A stretch of 64,000 nt of DNA from Ceraceosorus guamensis (lineage: Eukaryota; Basidiomycota; Exobasidiomycetes; Ceraceosorales; Ceraceosoraceae). Location of the stretch: NCBI RefSeq assembly GCF_003144195.1, contig NW_020289998.1, positions 376,459 through 440,458 on the forward strand, read 5' to 3'. Each line of letters begins with the position of its first letter. The stretch's first letter is position 1. The notes beneath the pieces were generated by a model. It had not been told where the DNA came from. It worked only from the letters and a program-made list of their open reading frames with translations, and did not search any database. This document shows, piece by piece, positions 11,907 to 22,269 of the stretch. Both the position numbers and the translations under genes were made by a program.

Positions 11907-13792
11907 ATGCCCCCGACCAGGCGCCGAGCCTCTCAAGCTCGCAACTCGGCTTCGAGCGCGTCCAGCTTGGCCATCAATCTGCCCGCGAGGCGACTGCACA
12001 TCGCGAATCACTCGCAACAACAACAACAACAGCAACCAGCTGCTTCGCTACACAACGGGGGCTCATATGAAGCTCGAAGTGGTCAAGCGCTTGCTGGGCC
12101 TTCGGGCAGCCAGGGACAAGATGTTGGCGACGTCGAGTCGACCGAGCACGTCTCTCTGAGCTTGTCCAGCGAGGTGCATCCCACCAGCCTACACGCTTCT
12201 TGGCAGACGGACGCCGCTTCGCAGGGCAGAATGCTTCCGCCACCCGACTTTGCTTTTACCACGCCAGAGATGATCTCTGCTAGGGGTGTGGGTGGAAGAG
12301 CAAGGGCGTCGGAGGACGCCATCGGTTCTGCGCATCCAGCTTATCCTCCTGCCGCCCGCGCACCTCCTCGGATGCTGAATCGCCATGCTCGACCCCGTAC
12401 AAGCTCCGCGTCGCAAGCCGGCACGACGCAAGATTCGAGCTTCGAACTCTCACATCTCCAAGCCATGCGACCCCCGGACATGGACTTCTTCTCTCGACCC
12501 GCCGCACCGCCTACCGAAGCAGCGAGCAGGAGCACGCGAGCGCGCTCAGCTCAACCAAGCACGACTCGTCGACGATCGGGGATGATGTCTGAAGAGCCTT
12601 CCACCAGCCTTCGAAGCTTGCGAGGAGTCACAGCCAGCCCTGGCAGCGTTGTTCGTCCAGCTGATTCCTCTCGCGACCTCGACGCGTCTCGATTGTCGAG
12701 CATGGCACGGGGCCAAGCTACTGCCTCGCTCGCCTCGCCCAACCTAGAGGAGAGTGAGTTAGACAACGAGCCGAGCTTGGCATCGGACCCGAGACCTTTC
12801 AGAGAAGATCCTGGACGAACGGCTCGATTACATTTGGGTCTTGAAGCTGCTTATCCTCGCTCACGTCGTGTGGTGGGAAAGACACCGGCAGAAGATAGGG
12901 CGTCCATCTTTGCTCTTCCCCTCGACCCGTACCATGCCCCAGCATCACACACGACAAGCAACTCTACTAGGTTTCCTGCACCTCATCTGCCTCCGGGCGC
13001 ATTCATGGAAGCTCGCAACGAGCTTTTGAGGTCTCAGGTGCCTTGCTACTCGAGATGTTTGGCAGATGGTGCTCAGACGAGAGGCGCTTCGCAAAGACAA
13101 GCGCCTCCGGGAACATCTATTGCTAGTACCCAACAGCTGGACAACTTACTAGACGACGAGACCTTCACATCTCCGCTCGTCGCGTTCGTAGGGTGCAGCG
13201 CGGGGAACGCTCAGCGTGTGGAAGCGTTGGGGAGCATACTAGCCAATCGAGCTGCTAGGCTGGACTCGAGACGTCAGCAGCTGGAACGATTCCTTGCTAC
13301 CGAGTCAACGAAGGGCAAAGGAAAAACTCCCGAGGACCTCCTGGAGAAGCTCATCGACTTTGATGCAGCTCAGCTCGACAGCAATGCGAATCAAGATGCT
13401 CGTGATCGGGATGCGCTGCGACAGTATCTGGGAGAGACGCGACGCATTCGTGACAGTAAGTCCGCGACGTGCCTTCACTGACGAGGCTGTCTAGAAATTG
13501 AGCTTCAAATTCTTCTATACGCACAGACTACATCACGACACTCAAGACTGCTACCAGCACGCTCACCAACGCCGAAGGAGCAGAGGATGATTGGCAAATC
13601 TTGTCGCGCAACGATCCGGCGGCTCGCGCAGTCGAATCGCTCTTTGGGCCAACGGCAAGCGCGAATCCAAATTCGAGCACTCTTCATTCGACCTTGTCCA
13701 ATCCACGTGTGCGGGAGCCAGCTATGCTAGGAACTGCCGGCAACTCTGCAAGAAACACGGCTCGTCTTTTGAGACAGGATCTCTCTAGCTAA
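11907..13792 (+). CDS. Protein of unknown function with disordered N-terminus
   Basis: Exon 1 is 11907-13455 and exon 2 is 13527-13792, joined across a 71-nt intron (GTAAGT...CAG) that keeps the frame, giving 604 residues. I do not recognise the family. The first 400 residues are Ser/Arg/Ala/Pro-rich with a poly-Gln run of seven encoded by CAA repeats at 12014-12034. The last 170 residues are more ordered. They hold a charged, probably helical stretch (RRQQLERFLATE, LLEKLIDFDAAQLD, DALRQYLGETRRIRDNYITTLKTA) that could form a coiled coil, then a short tail ending RLLRQDLSS. The long open frame, the in-frame intron and the ordered C-terminus support a real gene. The start is the first ATG in frame. 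A regulatory or scaffold role would be a guess. Confidence 0.72.
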
Positions 13793-14795
13793 GGTGTGGC
13801 TGCGTGGCGAGGCCAAAGCTACGTGGACGTTTGATCATCGCCTCGACCGATCGACGAGTTCCCCTTCGCTGCTGTTATCGTCTCATCTTCTCCCCTCTCT
13901 GCGCATTGCCACACTTGGATTCGCATCCACTGTATCCGTATCTGCATGTTTCACACGCATCTATACCCGTCTAGCCGATCCCTCGACCGTGCCTCGTATC
14001 AATCACGAAATCACGAATCTACGAGCGTGTCCAGCTGGTATTCGTCGTGTTATTTGAGCCAAAGCCCGCGCTCCTGCGCGCAGTGCGCGTGGCCGCTTGT
14101 GTAGCGAGGAGTGGGACGCGTAGGGAGAAGCTGACGAACTGGCGCTTTGCTCGCACACATGCTGCACGCTGCAGCAGGGCTGGCTCCCTTCTCGAGCGAT
14201 CTCTCGCGCCTTTTCAAAATTTGCTTGCGCAGCGTTTGGCCATAATCAGCCATAGCCTGGCACTCGACGCGCTCACGACTCACGACTCGTGACGCATGAG
14301 GCTGACGTTGGAGGGACTCATGTGATGTGAATTCGAGAAGACATGGCAAGCTGCCTGCATTTTGCACCTTTTGCGACGCATTCACGATTGGCAGTCATCG
14401 CACTTGACTGTGATCTCACGCCTTCCATCATCAGGCTTGCCACCCATCCTTGCACTTCTCGCTCGTCACTAGTCATTGCAGCGTAGAGCCTGCCAAAAGT
14501 CATCAAACATCAAGGTAGCCTTTGGAGGTTTCGTCCCAGCTTCGTCACCTTCGCCTTGATCATAGACGTTCGACCACTGACAGGTTCATCAATCGCACTC
14601 TTCATCTTTCGAATTCTTGCGCCAACAAAGGCACCTTTGATTCAAGCTCTGCTTGATCACTCCACCCGCGCCTTGTTGAGCACCAAGTACCGAACCGCAC
14701 TGCTGGCCTTCAGGAACAGGTTATCCTCCTCTAACCCCCACCCTCCAACTTGCACCTCGAAGTGAAGCAGCGACCTTCGCATAGACCTGGACAAG
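13793..14795. other. Intergenic region before TIM17
   Basis: About 1 kb. It contains a compact cluster of the dispersed motif at 14271-14294 (tandem CACGACT copies followed by CGTGACG) and related ATCACGAAATCACGAAT at 14001-14019. The rest is unremarkable and includes the TIM17 promoter and leader. Confidence 0.5.
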
Positions 14796-15680
14796 ATGGC
14801 GCACCAAGATCACACTCGGGATCCTTGTCCCTATGTTATCCTAAACGACTTCGGCGGTGCTTTTGCTATGGGTGCTGTGGGTGGCACGATCTGGCACGGC
14901 ATCAAGGGCAGCAGAAACTCTCCCAGGGTGAGTGGTCGCAACGTCGAGCGAGCGAGGCGAAAGAGGAGGAGGCAACAACGGAAGGGAACACTCTCTCTTT
15001 TGGTGCTTGGTGTTTTGAGCCAGAGCTGCTCCATAGCCCTTCACGTGGCTGCTCGAGCAAGTACTCCGGAAACCTTTCACAGCATCACGCAGCTCCGAAG
15101 CTGAGCGCCCGCTTTTGCCCTCTTCTTTCTTTTCGCTCGACAGGGCTACAGGCTGCCGGGCGCAATGGCAGCCATCAAGGCGAGGGCTCCGGTGCTCGGA
15201 GGCAACTTTGGAGTCTGGGGCGGAATGTTCAGCACCTACGATTGCACGGTCAAGGGTATCAGACAAAAGGAAGACGCTTGGAACGCCATCATCGCTGGGT
15301 TCATGACTGGTGGCAGTCTGGCTATTCGAGGTGAGTGGCGATGCTCAAGGTTGCGCGGATGCATGCGCGCTCACTCGCCTTGCTCTTGCTGCTGCTTTCA
15401 GCTGGACCCAAGACAGCCGTAGGATCAGGTATCATGTGCGGTATCCTGCTCGGATGCTTTGAAGGCGTGGGCGCACTGATTCAACGCTTCATGGCGGAGA
15501 GCAACAAGCCCGTCGCTCCATTAATGTGAGTTTGTACGAGCGAAACGCAAACACTTGCCAGCTGCGTTGGGACGCTCACACGCCATGCACATCTTTTCTA
15601 GTCCTGATGCTCAGAGCGTGTCTGGTGGCGGTGCAGCCATCGCACCGGGATCAGGCGCACCCGCAGTGCCAGGCTCATGA
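14796..15680 (+). CDS. TIM17: Mitochondrial import inner membrane translocase subunit Tim17
   Basis: Tim17 is the core channel-forming subunit of TIM23, which brings presequence proteins across or into the mitochondrial inner membrane. Four exons (14796-14927, 15144-15330, 15402-15525, 15602-15680) give 173 residues, a normal length. The family hallmarks are intact: [20 protein letters not shown] in the first membrane segment with [12 protein letters not shown], then [34 protein letters not shown] and IIAGFMTGG in the middle, and [16 protein letters not shown] near the end. A short Gly/Ala/Pro/Ser tail closes the protein. All splice joins restore family sequence, with phases 0, 1 and 2. The first intron is long for this window (216 nt). 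Confidence 0.96.
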
Positions 15681-16264
15681 GTCCCAGCCTGGCGACATGT
15701 CAGATTGGCCGCTGAACAAGCCTTCAGCAGCTATCTTCCTGAACCTCGTTTGCCGCGTTGCTCCAACTGCTCCGCCTACCATACCATCACCTCTCAAAAC
15801 CAGTGGCACGGCGAAGGTTGCCGCTGTCAGTCAGATGCCTGTGCGAATACCGCGATCCTACTTTGGAGCGCAGCGCTATCTCCTCCAAGCCCGAGCAATG
15901 TATTTTTACAATTAATCTTAGCACGCTTCCACCCACTCGAGCTTTCTGAGCTAAGGAGGCTCCGCAATGGCACAAGCACTAGACAGGCACGTCAGCGGGT
16001 CTTGTACGCGACAGTTGCAACATCTAGAATGTGAGATTGGAGACGATGAGTCCATCGATCTCCATTGTCGGGGCGATCGGTCAGAGCGCTCATATATGTT
16101 GCTTGATGCCACCTTTCTGTATGACGCCTGCAGCAGCGGCAGCGTTGCTGATCTGAATGGTGATAAAATGACCCTCTGACTGCGATGGCCAAATTGTGCA
16201 GGCTAGAACCGCAGTACAAGCGAAGAAAGCCATATTGTCATTACAGAGTGCTGATCTTCGTCGT
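15681..16264. other. Convergent spacer, TIM17/MRPS12
   Basis: About 580 bases between the two stop codons. No supported gene, repeat or RNA is seen. It is probably two 3' untranslated regions with their poly(A) signals. Confidence 0.5.
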
Positions 16265-17003
16265 CTAGGCCGCAGCAGCCTTTGGTTTTGGTACACCATA
16301 CTTGCTCCGCGACGTCGTCCTGCCCACCACGCCTGCCATGTCCCCCCATCCACGCACCAGGTGGTATCTGCGAAGACGAAAGAGGCAGCGGTCAGTAGTT
16401 ATGATGAAAGAGTGGCGTTCCTTCTGCCCGCGCGCCTCTTCCCTCGTCGCTGCTCGTAGCTCACCTGACACCTGGCACATCCTGCACACGTCCACCTCTC
16501 AGCAGCACCACGCTATGTTCCTGCAGATTGTGCCCCTCTCCCGGAATGTAAGCCGTGGTAGATCTTCCATTGCTCAGCTTTACACGCGCAATCTTTCTCA
16601 GCGCAGAGTTCGGCTTCTTTGGCTTTGTGGTAAAGACTTTGGTGCAAACGCCCTTGACGAAAGGTTGTCCCTGCAATGCTGGAGTTCTATTGACCGGTGG
16701 ACGACGGGGTTTACGCGCTCCGCGCAACACTTGACGATACGTCGTGCCGAGACTGACAGAGGTGCTGAATTGTCGGGTCAAGTCGCTCATGGATGTGCTT
16801 CGAGCGACAGGCACGCGTACCCTAGAGGTGCATGATGACCTCGGCAGCACGGAGCGGGAGGCTCCCGCTGCTGCGTTCACATGCGAAAGCAGGCTACGGC
16901 CGAGCAGAGACTGAGACGTGAAGAAAGGAAGCGTGCGACAAGCCTTCAGCCGTCAAAGTCAAGCGCCTCTCGCAGGGAAAATTTGCCGGTGCGTACTCAC
17001 CAT
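16265..17003 (-). CDS. MRPS12: Mitochondrial small-subunit ribosomal protein uS12m
   Basis: uS12m sits at the decoding centre of the mitochondrial ribosome. Three exons are proposed: 17003-17001 (only the ATG), 16910-16465 and 16367-16265, giving 183 residues. The body carries the uS12 core: [17 protein letters not shown], the loop [34 protein letters not shown] and [10 protein letters not shown]. The N-terminal stretch [20 protein letters not shown] is Arg/Ser/Leu-rich without acids, as expected for a matrix-targeting presequence. No ATG exists in frame at the head of exon 2. The only good start is the ATG at 17003, followed at once by GTGAGT, with a pyrimidine-rich acceptor ending at 16911. 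The core is certain; the ATG-only exon is inferred. Confidence 0.92.
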
Positions 17004-17532
17004 GCTTTGTTTGCGGAGCAGAGAGCGCCAAATACCTCAAGGATGGCTGCCACTGTGGGCTTGTGGTCACGGTGCTCCTGGTGAGTGCCAATCGGCAGCG
17101 GCGGTGCTGAGTGGAAGTGAAGAGAAAACTGCCGCGAGCAAGTCGAGCACCTTTTCGCAATTTGAACGGGACAGCAAGAGGCTCGAAAGCGAATCTCCGT
17201 GGTGTCGGTGTCGAAGGGAGATGGATGCAGGTGCATGGAACCTCAGCTCGGAAGGGCGTCTTGTGGGAAGTCGAAGAGTCGCGACCGCCCGCGTTCAGTC
17301 AAAGTCGCTCGAGTTTGGCGGCAACACGTGACCGACCGCTGCTGCATGTGCACCCACACATCCCCACGTTCACAGAAACCAAGCCAAGCATCCCATGCGA
17401 CTCAAGATTCAAGAATGCACCTTTCCATCCTCGGGATCGCTCCAGATCCGTTCCAAACCACATCATCACAGTGAAGCGGCTGCTAGGACCACTGAAGACC
17501 AGAGAAATATTGCTGGATACGACGCAACGCTC
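17004..17532. promoter_or_regulatory. Bidirectional promoter, MRPS12 and DUF7704-like gene
   Basis: These 530 bases separate two divergent start codons and must hold both promoters and leaders. I see no clear TATA box. A CACGTG word lies near 17327. Nothing else is distinctive. Confidence 0.4.
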
Positions 17533-18632
17533 ATGACTTCGCTTGCTGAAGCAGCTGCAGCTGCAGCAACCGCAGGACTGGCGAACGGCATAGCCGTCAG
17601 CTCCAACTCCTCCGCGCCCCTCGTCCCTCCCAAGGATGCCTCGCGCTACCCCTCAACCCGCTCTTCGTCCGGTCATACAGATCTGATTCCCTTGCCCGAT
17701 ATCTGGTACTACTTTTTCGGCATATTTGAGCCTCTCACCGTCCTATCCGGTGCGGTGTACGCCATCATCTACCAGAACAACTATCACGACGAGTTGGTAC
17801 CGAATGCTTTTGTTCCCAGCGCTACAGGATTTGCCGCAGCCGTCGCAGACGTCAAGAGACCCTTCTTTCAGAGCGTCTGGCCAGCTGTACAGCACAAGGC
17901 ATCGCACGGTATCAGTCATCTCGTAGCCAGCTCCCATCTCCCCGCCGCGACCAGCCTTGCCCTGGGCCAGTTGGGAAGTTGTAAGTAAGCGTTCAGCTCT
18001 CGGGATGGCGCGCCCGTGCGGTTGGATGGACGTTTTGTATGCACTTCTCCTTGGGAGTGCGCAGACAGCGCTGACCTGCTCCTCGATCGGCGCACAGGCT
18101 ACATTCTTATCATGCTCAACTCGGCTCTCATGATCCACGCCTTCAAGGCACACTTCTCCCACGAACCCAAAGCCTTGGAGCAAGTCCTCAGGCGCTTCTT
18201 CATCGTCCTGGGTGTCGCAGACTGTGAGTGCAGGTCGGGGCCGCGCTGGTTACGAGGGGGCTGCTAGCATCATTACGCTCACGCTCACGCATTTGCGTGT
18301 TCAAGGGACTCATATCGGCTTGACCATCTATGGTCTACCAAGTCCAGAAGCGGGATGGGAGGGAACTGCTGCCAAGCTTGGGCTCCTATTGAAACCCAGC
18401 AGCTACAACAGTCTAGTGAGTGCTGCTTTCGAGCCGCAGGCCTTTGATGGACGGTGAGGTTGGCGCTTACAGAGCCAACGCCTTCTGCAATCCTCAACTC
18501 CACACGCATCACTTTCAGCTTGCGGGGAACATCATTGTCACTGCCATTCTCTTCACAGCGCGCTGCATGTGGTGGTTCGGCATCGGCAGACAAGCCACAT
18601 CGAGCAGCGCCAAAGATTCAAAGTCGCTGTGA
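17533..18632 (+). CDS. Small integral membrane protein, DUF7704-like
   Basis: Four exons (17533-17980, 18098-18223, 18306-18415, 18519-18632) give 265 residues. The start is the ATG opening MTSLAEAAAAAATAG. After about 50 Ser/Ala/Pro residues come hydrophobic segments: one around DIWYYFFGIFEPLTVLSGAV, one around YILIMLNSALMIHAF, one after RRFFIVLGVADWTHIGL, and a last one in LAGNIIVTAILFTARCMWW. The pattern (FxxFEPLxxLxGA followed by three helices and an RxxWW end) matches what I recall of the fungal DUF7704 family. I hold that name with moderate confidence. All three introns keep the frame. Function and compartment are unknown. Confidence 0.82.
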
Positions 18633-19014
18633 CATCGTCCTGCAGATCAGCATCTTCCAGTCAACCGGGTCACTTCCATCTGCTGGAGCCGTCCGATTCA
18701 CTGCAAGATGTGCGATCTCATTGCTCATTTCCCGCCTTAGTTTTCATATACCACCGAGTCCCACTGTGAAACGCATCGAATGCCAGTCCGCAAGCGGTCA
18801 TGCGCTTCCACATTCTGCGTCCATCCTCTCAACTCTCAAGCGCAAGCTGTGGCCGGAATCGTATTGCATGTGTGGAATGCAGGAGAGTGTTACATGTGTT
18901 GGTTGTCATCGAATCAGGCTTGCCAGATTCGCAACTCCTAGCTGTGACGCGAGAGCGCGGCATTGGGCGCGTCATGGTTTTGTAAATTTTGTCGCCATCA
19001 TTGAAATGAGCGAC
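18633..19014. other. Convergent spacer, DUF7704-like/RPL23
   Basis: About 380 bases between convergent stop codons. No coding or repeat signal is seen; both 3' untranslated regions are expected here. Confidence 0.5.
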
Positions 19015-19731
19015 TTAGACGACGGTGCCAGCGTTAGAGGCGATACGAGGCCACAAGTCGGCCTGCGATTCGGTACCCAGAAGGTCGATTTGGTCAGTAC
19101 ACGTCACTTGGCTGGCAGGGCACTTGGCTCCTCCTCCACTTACGCATTCCTTTGCGACCGGTCCAGTGATGGCAGAGCCCTTCATCTCTCCCTTGGGGTT
19201 CACAATCACACCGGCGTTATCCTCGAAGTAGAGGAAGATACCATCGCGTCTGCGCCAAGGCTTGCGCTGGCGAACAACGACGGCGGGCATGACTGATCAG
19301 GTGGATAGGGTCAGAAGACCGACGTAAGCATGCTGATCAGCATCGCCGACAGGAGAAACTCTCGCTGCAGCGCAGCATTTTCCACGTTCCTGCTTCGTGC
19401 ATCTCAGCATCCATTATTGCGAGGCTATGCACTGTGCTACTGCATGCTGATTGGCTTCCGATCCCATCGCGTCGCCCCTCCCCTACGCCTCAGCCGCTAT
19501 TTCTCCGCGCCACTCACCCTTCTTTCGCAGCTCAGGCTTTCCCTTCTTGACGGAGGCAACGACCATGTCACCAGCGGCAGCAGCTGGCAGACGATTAAGT
19601 CTAGCTCCGACGCCGTGAACGGCAATGACGAAGAGGTTCTTGGCACCGCTGTTGTCAGCGCAGTTCATCACTGCACCGACTGGCAGAGCCAAAGTGAGAC
19701 GGAACTTGGATCCTGCTTGAGGCTTCGACAT
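19015..19731 (-). CDS. RPL23: Cytosolic 60S ribosomal protein uL14 (L23)
   Basis: uL14 lies at the subunit interface of the large ribosomal subunit and is the docking site of the anti-association factor eIF6. Exons 19731-19518, 19292-19144 and 19062-19015 give 136 residues, a normal length. The sequence includes [79 protein letters not shown] and the end [12 protein letters not shown]. Intron 1 is 225 nt, the longest placed here. Intron 2 (19143-19063, GTAAGT...CAG) is exactly 81 nt and free of stops, so its retention would insert 27 residues in frame. Family sequence ([12 protein letters not shown]) shows that it is an intron. Confidence 0.96.
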
Positions 19732-20684
19732 TTTTGCTGAAGAGATCGCACAGATGGTGAGAGGGACACTGGTCAGCTACTGTGGGGAAGGAGAAAGATC
19801 TTGCTGGCCTCGCCCATCGTCAAATACCCGCTGCCCTGCCACTCCCCAACCCCCGCCACAGGTCCTTCGATCCTCGACAGGCTACTTTCCCATCTTCGCG
19901 ATCAAGGCACTCTACTTGTACTTCTGGATTCTCTCTCACGTACTCCCCGGCTGCTGACCTGCCTCCATTGCATCATCATCCCAAACTTCCTCCTCACAAA
20001 ACGACTCTGGCCCGTCATTGCCCCGGGTCTGTCGAGCAGCTGACCGATGTGCGGAGCTGATTCGGGTTCGCAGTCGCACGCAATGCGTGTCGAAATACTC
20101 ACTTTAATCTTCAGGGGTTTGCCGAAAGGTATGGGAGCAAGAAGGAGCCGAAGGTGAGCCGTGGAATTCCTCAAGTGGTACGTTCTAAGTCTGGCTGCCC
20201 GCGCTCGGCACGCTGCGGTGCGAGACCACGTGGCAGTCAATCGCTGCACGCACCTCTTTGACTCTGCGGGCCTTGTGATTCATGCAGCACTGATTTTCTC
20301 TGACGCCTCACAACGCTATGTAGCCCCGGCGTATAGCTGCATGAATATGCGTCCCACTCGACCTCGGTCAAGACCCCGACACGTGACCCTTTCATGAACC
20401 AAAATTTCTAGTTGAGGATGCATAAAATGACGCGCGCGGACACCGCCAACCTCTGCTGAGAACAATCTCATCAAAAGCCGCCTGCTTTCCATGATCGATC
20501 ACACTGACCGCGCGAGCACCGCCCTGCCACCACACCGCCTTGGCTTGTCTATGGCGCCTGCACCAAGTGTCATCGTTCCGTGAGCAAATCTCGATCCCCA
20601 AAAGCCCCAAGCATCGGCGTACACGCCATCTCCGCAGCCCAGACTGCTGTTCTTTGACCTTCCTTCATCGTCACCATCGCAGCC
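19732..20684. promoter_or_regulatory. Divergent promoter, RPL23 and PNO1
   Basis: These 950 bases separate a ribosomal protein gene from a ribosome assembly gene. A CACGTG box followed by ACCC lies at 20380-20385. The region includes a pyrimidine-rich stretch on the plus strand at 19850-20010. Shared control of the pair is possible but is not shown by the sequence. Confidence 0.4.
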
Positions 20685-21984
20685 ATGCCTCGCACCTGGG
20701 CCGACATTGCAGCCTCGAGCTCCTCAGCGCCCGCACCAGCTTCCAACAAGGGCAAGGGCAAGGCTTCGCAATCGGCAAAAGACTTGCTACTGGGAAAGAG
20801 CAAGCAGGAGTCTAAAGTCCTCAACCCTTTGCGCAAAGTGGAAGATGACGAGGACGAGGCGATGAGCGATGTGGATGGCGACGATGATGCGGCGGACGTG
20901 GGACAAGACGCAGGGATGGACATGGACGATGACGACGATTTGCTCATCGGCTCATCGAGTGGATCAAAACCAAAAGGCACTTCCCACACGCTTGATCAAA
21001 CGCATGCATCCGCTCTCGATCCTTCCTTGAAGCCCAGCTTTGCGCCACTCACGAGAGCGCAGCAATCCTCCTCGCAAACATCTCAGATACAGAGCAGGAG
21101 AGTACCCATTCCACCTCACCGGATGGCGCCGTTGAAGAAGGAATGGCTCAAGATCTACACACCACTCGTAGAGATGGCTGGCCTGCAAGTCAGAATGAAC
21201 ATGAAGCGCAAGAGCGTAGACATTCGAGTGAGTGTTCGCTGACAGCTGGATGCGTGCTACTCGGTGAAGCTTGTAGGCAAGAAGGCTACACGCGCTGATC
21301 TCAGAAGTTCGCAACCACCTTTCATTTCGCTCACAGTCCTCCAAGCACACGGATGATGCAGGTCAGGTTCAAAAAGGGGCAGACTTTGTGAAAGCATTTG
21401 CTCTAGGATTCGAAGCGGATGACGCTATGGCTCTGTTGCGTATGGACGACCTTTACGTCGAGACATTCGAGATCAAGGATGTCAAGACGCTTCAGGGTGA
21501 CCACTTGAGCCGAGCTATCGGTGAGTAGTGCAAGTTGAAGCTCTTTGGGGTTGACGATTCGCCCTGAACATGGCTTGATCATTGAAGATTCTTGCTGAGT
21601 GATCGCCTTCGTCTCCCTGTCTCGCAGGCCGCATTGCTGGCAAGGATGGACGAACGCGTTTCGCTATCGAAAACGCAAGCCGTACGCGTGTTGTGCTAGC
21701 AGACAACAAGGTGCGTCGTGAAGGTATTTCTTGCTTTCGTCCACTCGGCATACTGACCACATGGATTGCCTTTTGGCGTCGTCAGATTCACATCCTGGGC
21801 AGCTTCCAAAACATCAGAATTGCTAGAGATGCAATCGTCAGCCTCATCATGGGTGCCCCACCTGGCAAAGTCTACAACAAGGTGAGATCACATGATACTC
21901 CCTCGAAGCCTTGCATTTTGCAACTGACTCCGAGCCTCTCTGCAGCTCAAGGTCATTGGTGCCAGGCAAAAGCAAAGAGCCTGA
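20685..21984 (+). CDS. PNO1: KH-domain 40S assembly factor Pno1 (Dim2)
   Basis: Pno1 binds the 3' end region of pre-18S rRNA in pre-40S particles and restrains cleavage by Nob1. Five exons (20685-21227, 21337-21520, 21628-21710, 21786-21881, 21946-21984) give 314 residues. The first 140 residues are acidic and Ser-rich. The conserved body begins at PPHRMAPLKKEWLKIYTPLV. It continues with [76 protein letters not shown] and FQNIRIARDAIVSLIMG, and ends GARQKQRA. This is the tandem KH arrangement of the family and every join restores it. Intron 3 has the less common donor GTGCGT. The convergent neighbour ends 285 bases downstream. Confidence 0.96.
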
Positions 21985-22269
21985 AAGGACCCCCTCCTTA
22001 ATCCAGGATGCTCTCTGCTTTCATGTGTCATTGTTCATTCGCGCTCACCAGATTGCAATCGAGTCACACAACTCCTCCGCGTCGAAAATTGCGAAGATTG
22101 AGAAGGATTTGCCAGGTATGCTAGACTCAGAGTCTGCACAGTCCTGGCAGACACGCAATCGCCCGCTAATGACACCTGCGATGAGTTGCGGGGCTGAAGA
22201 TTTCGTTCTGCCGCTTTGCTGACCAGTAGGTACATTCGAAGCGCGGAAGAGAGCTGTTTAAAGCAATGT

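Noticed and set aside
19293-19517. snoRNA inside the long first intron of RPL23
   Set aside because: Ribosomal protein introns often host snoRNAs, but I could not place a matching pair of C and D boxes with a terminal stem.
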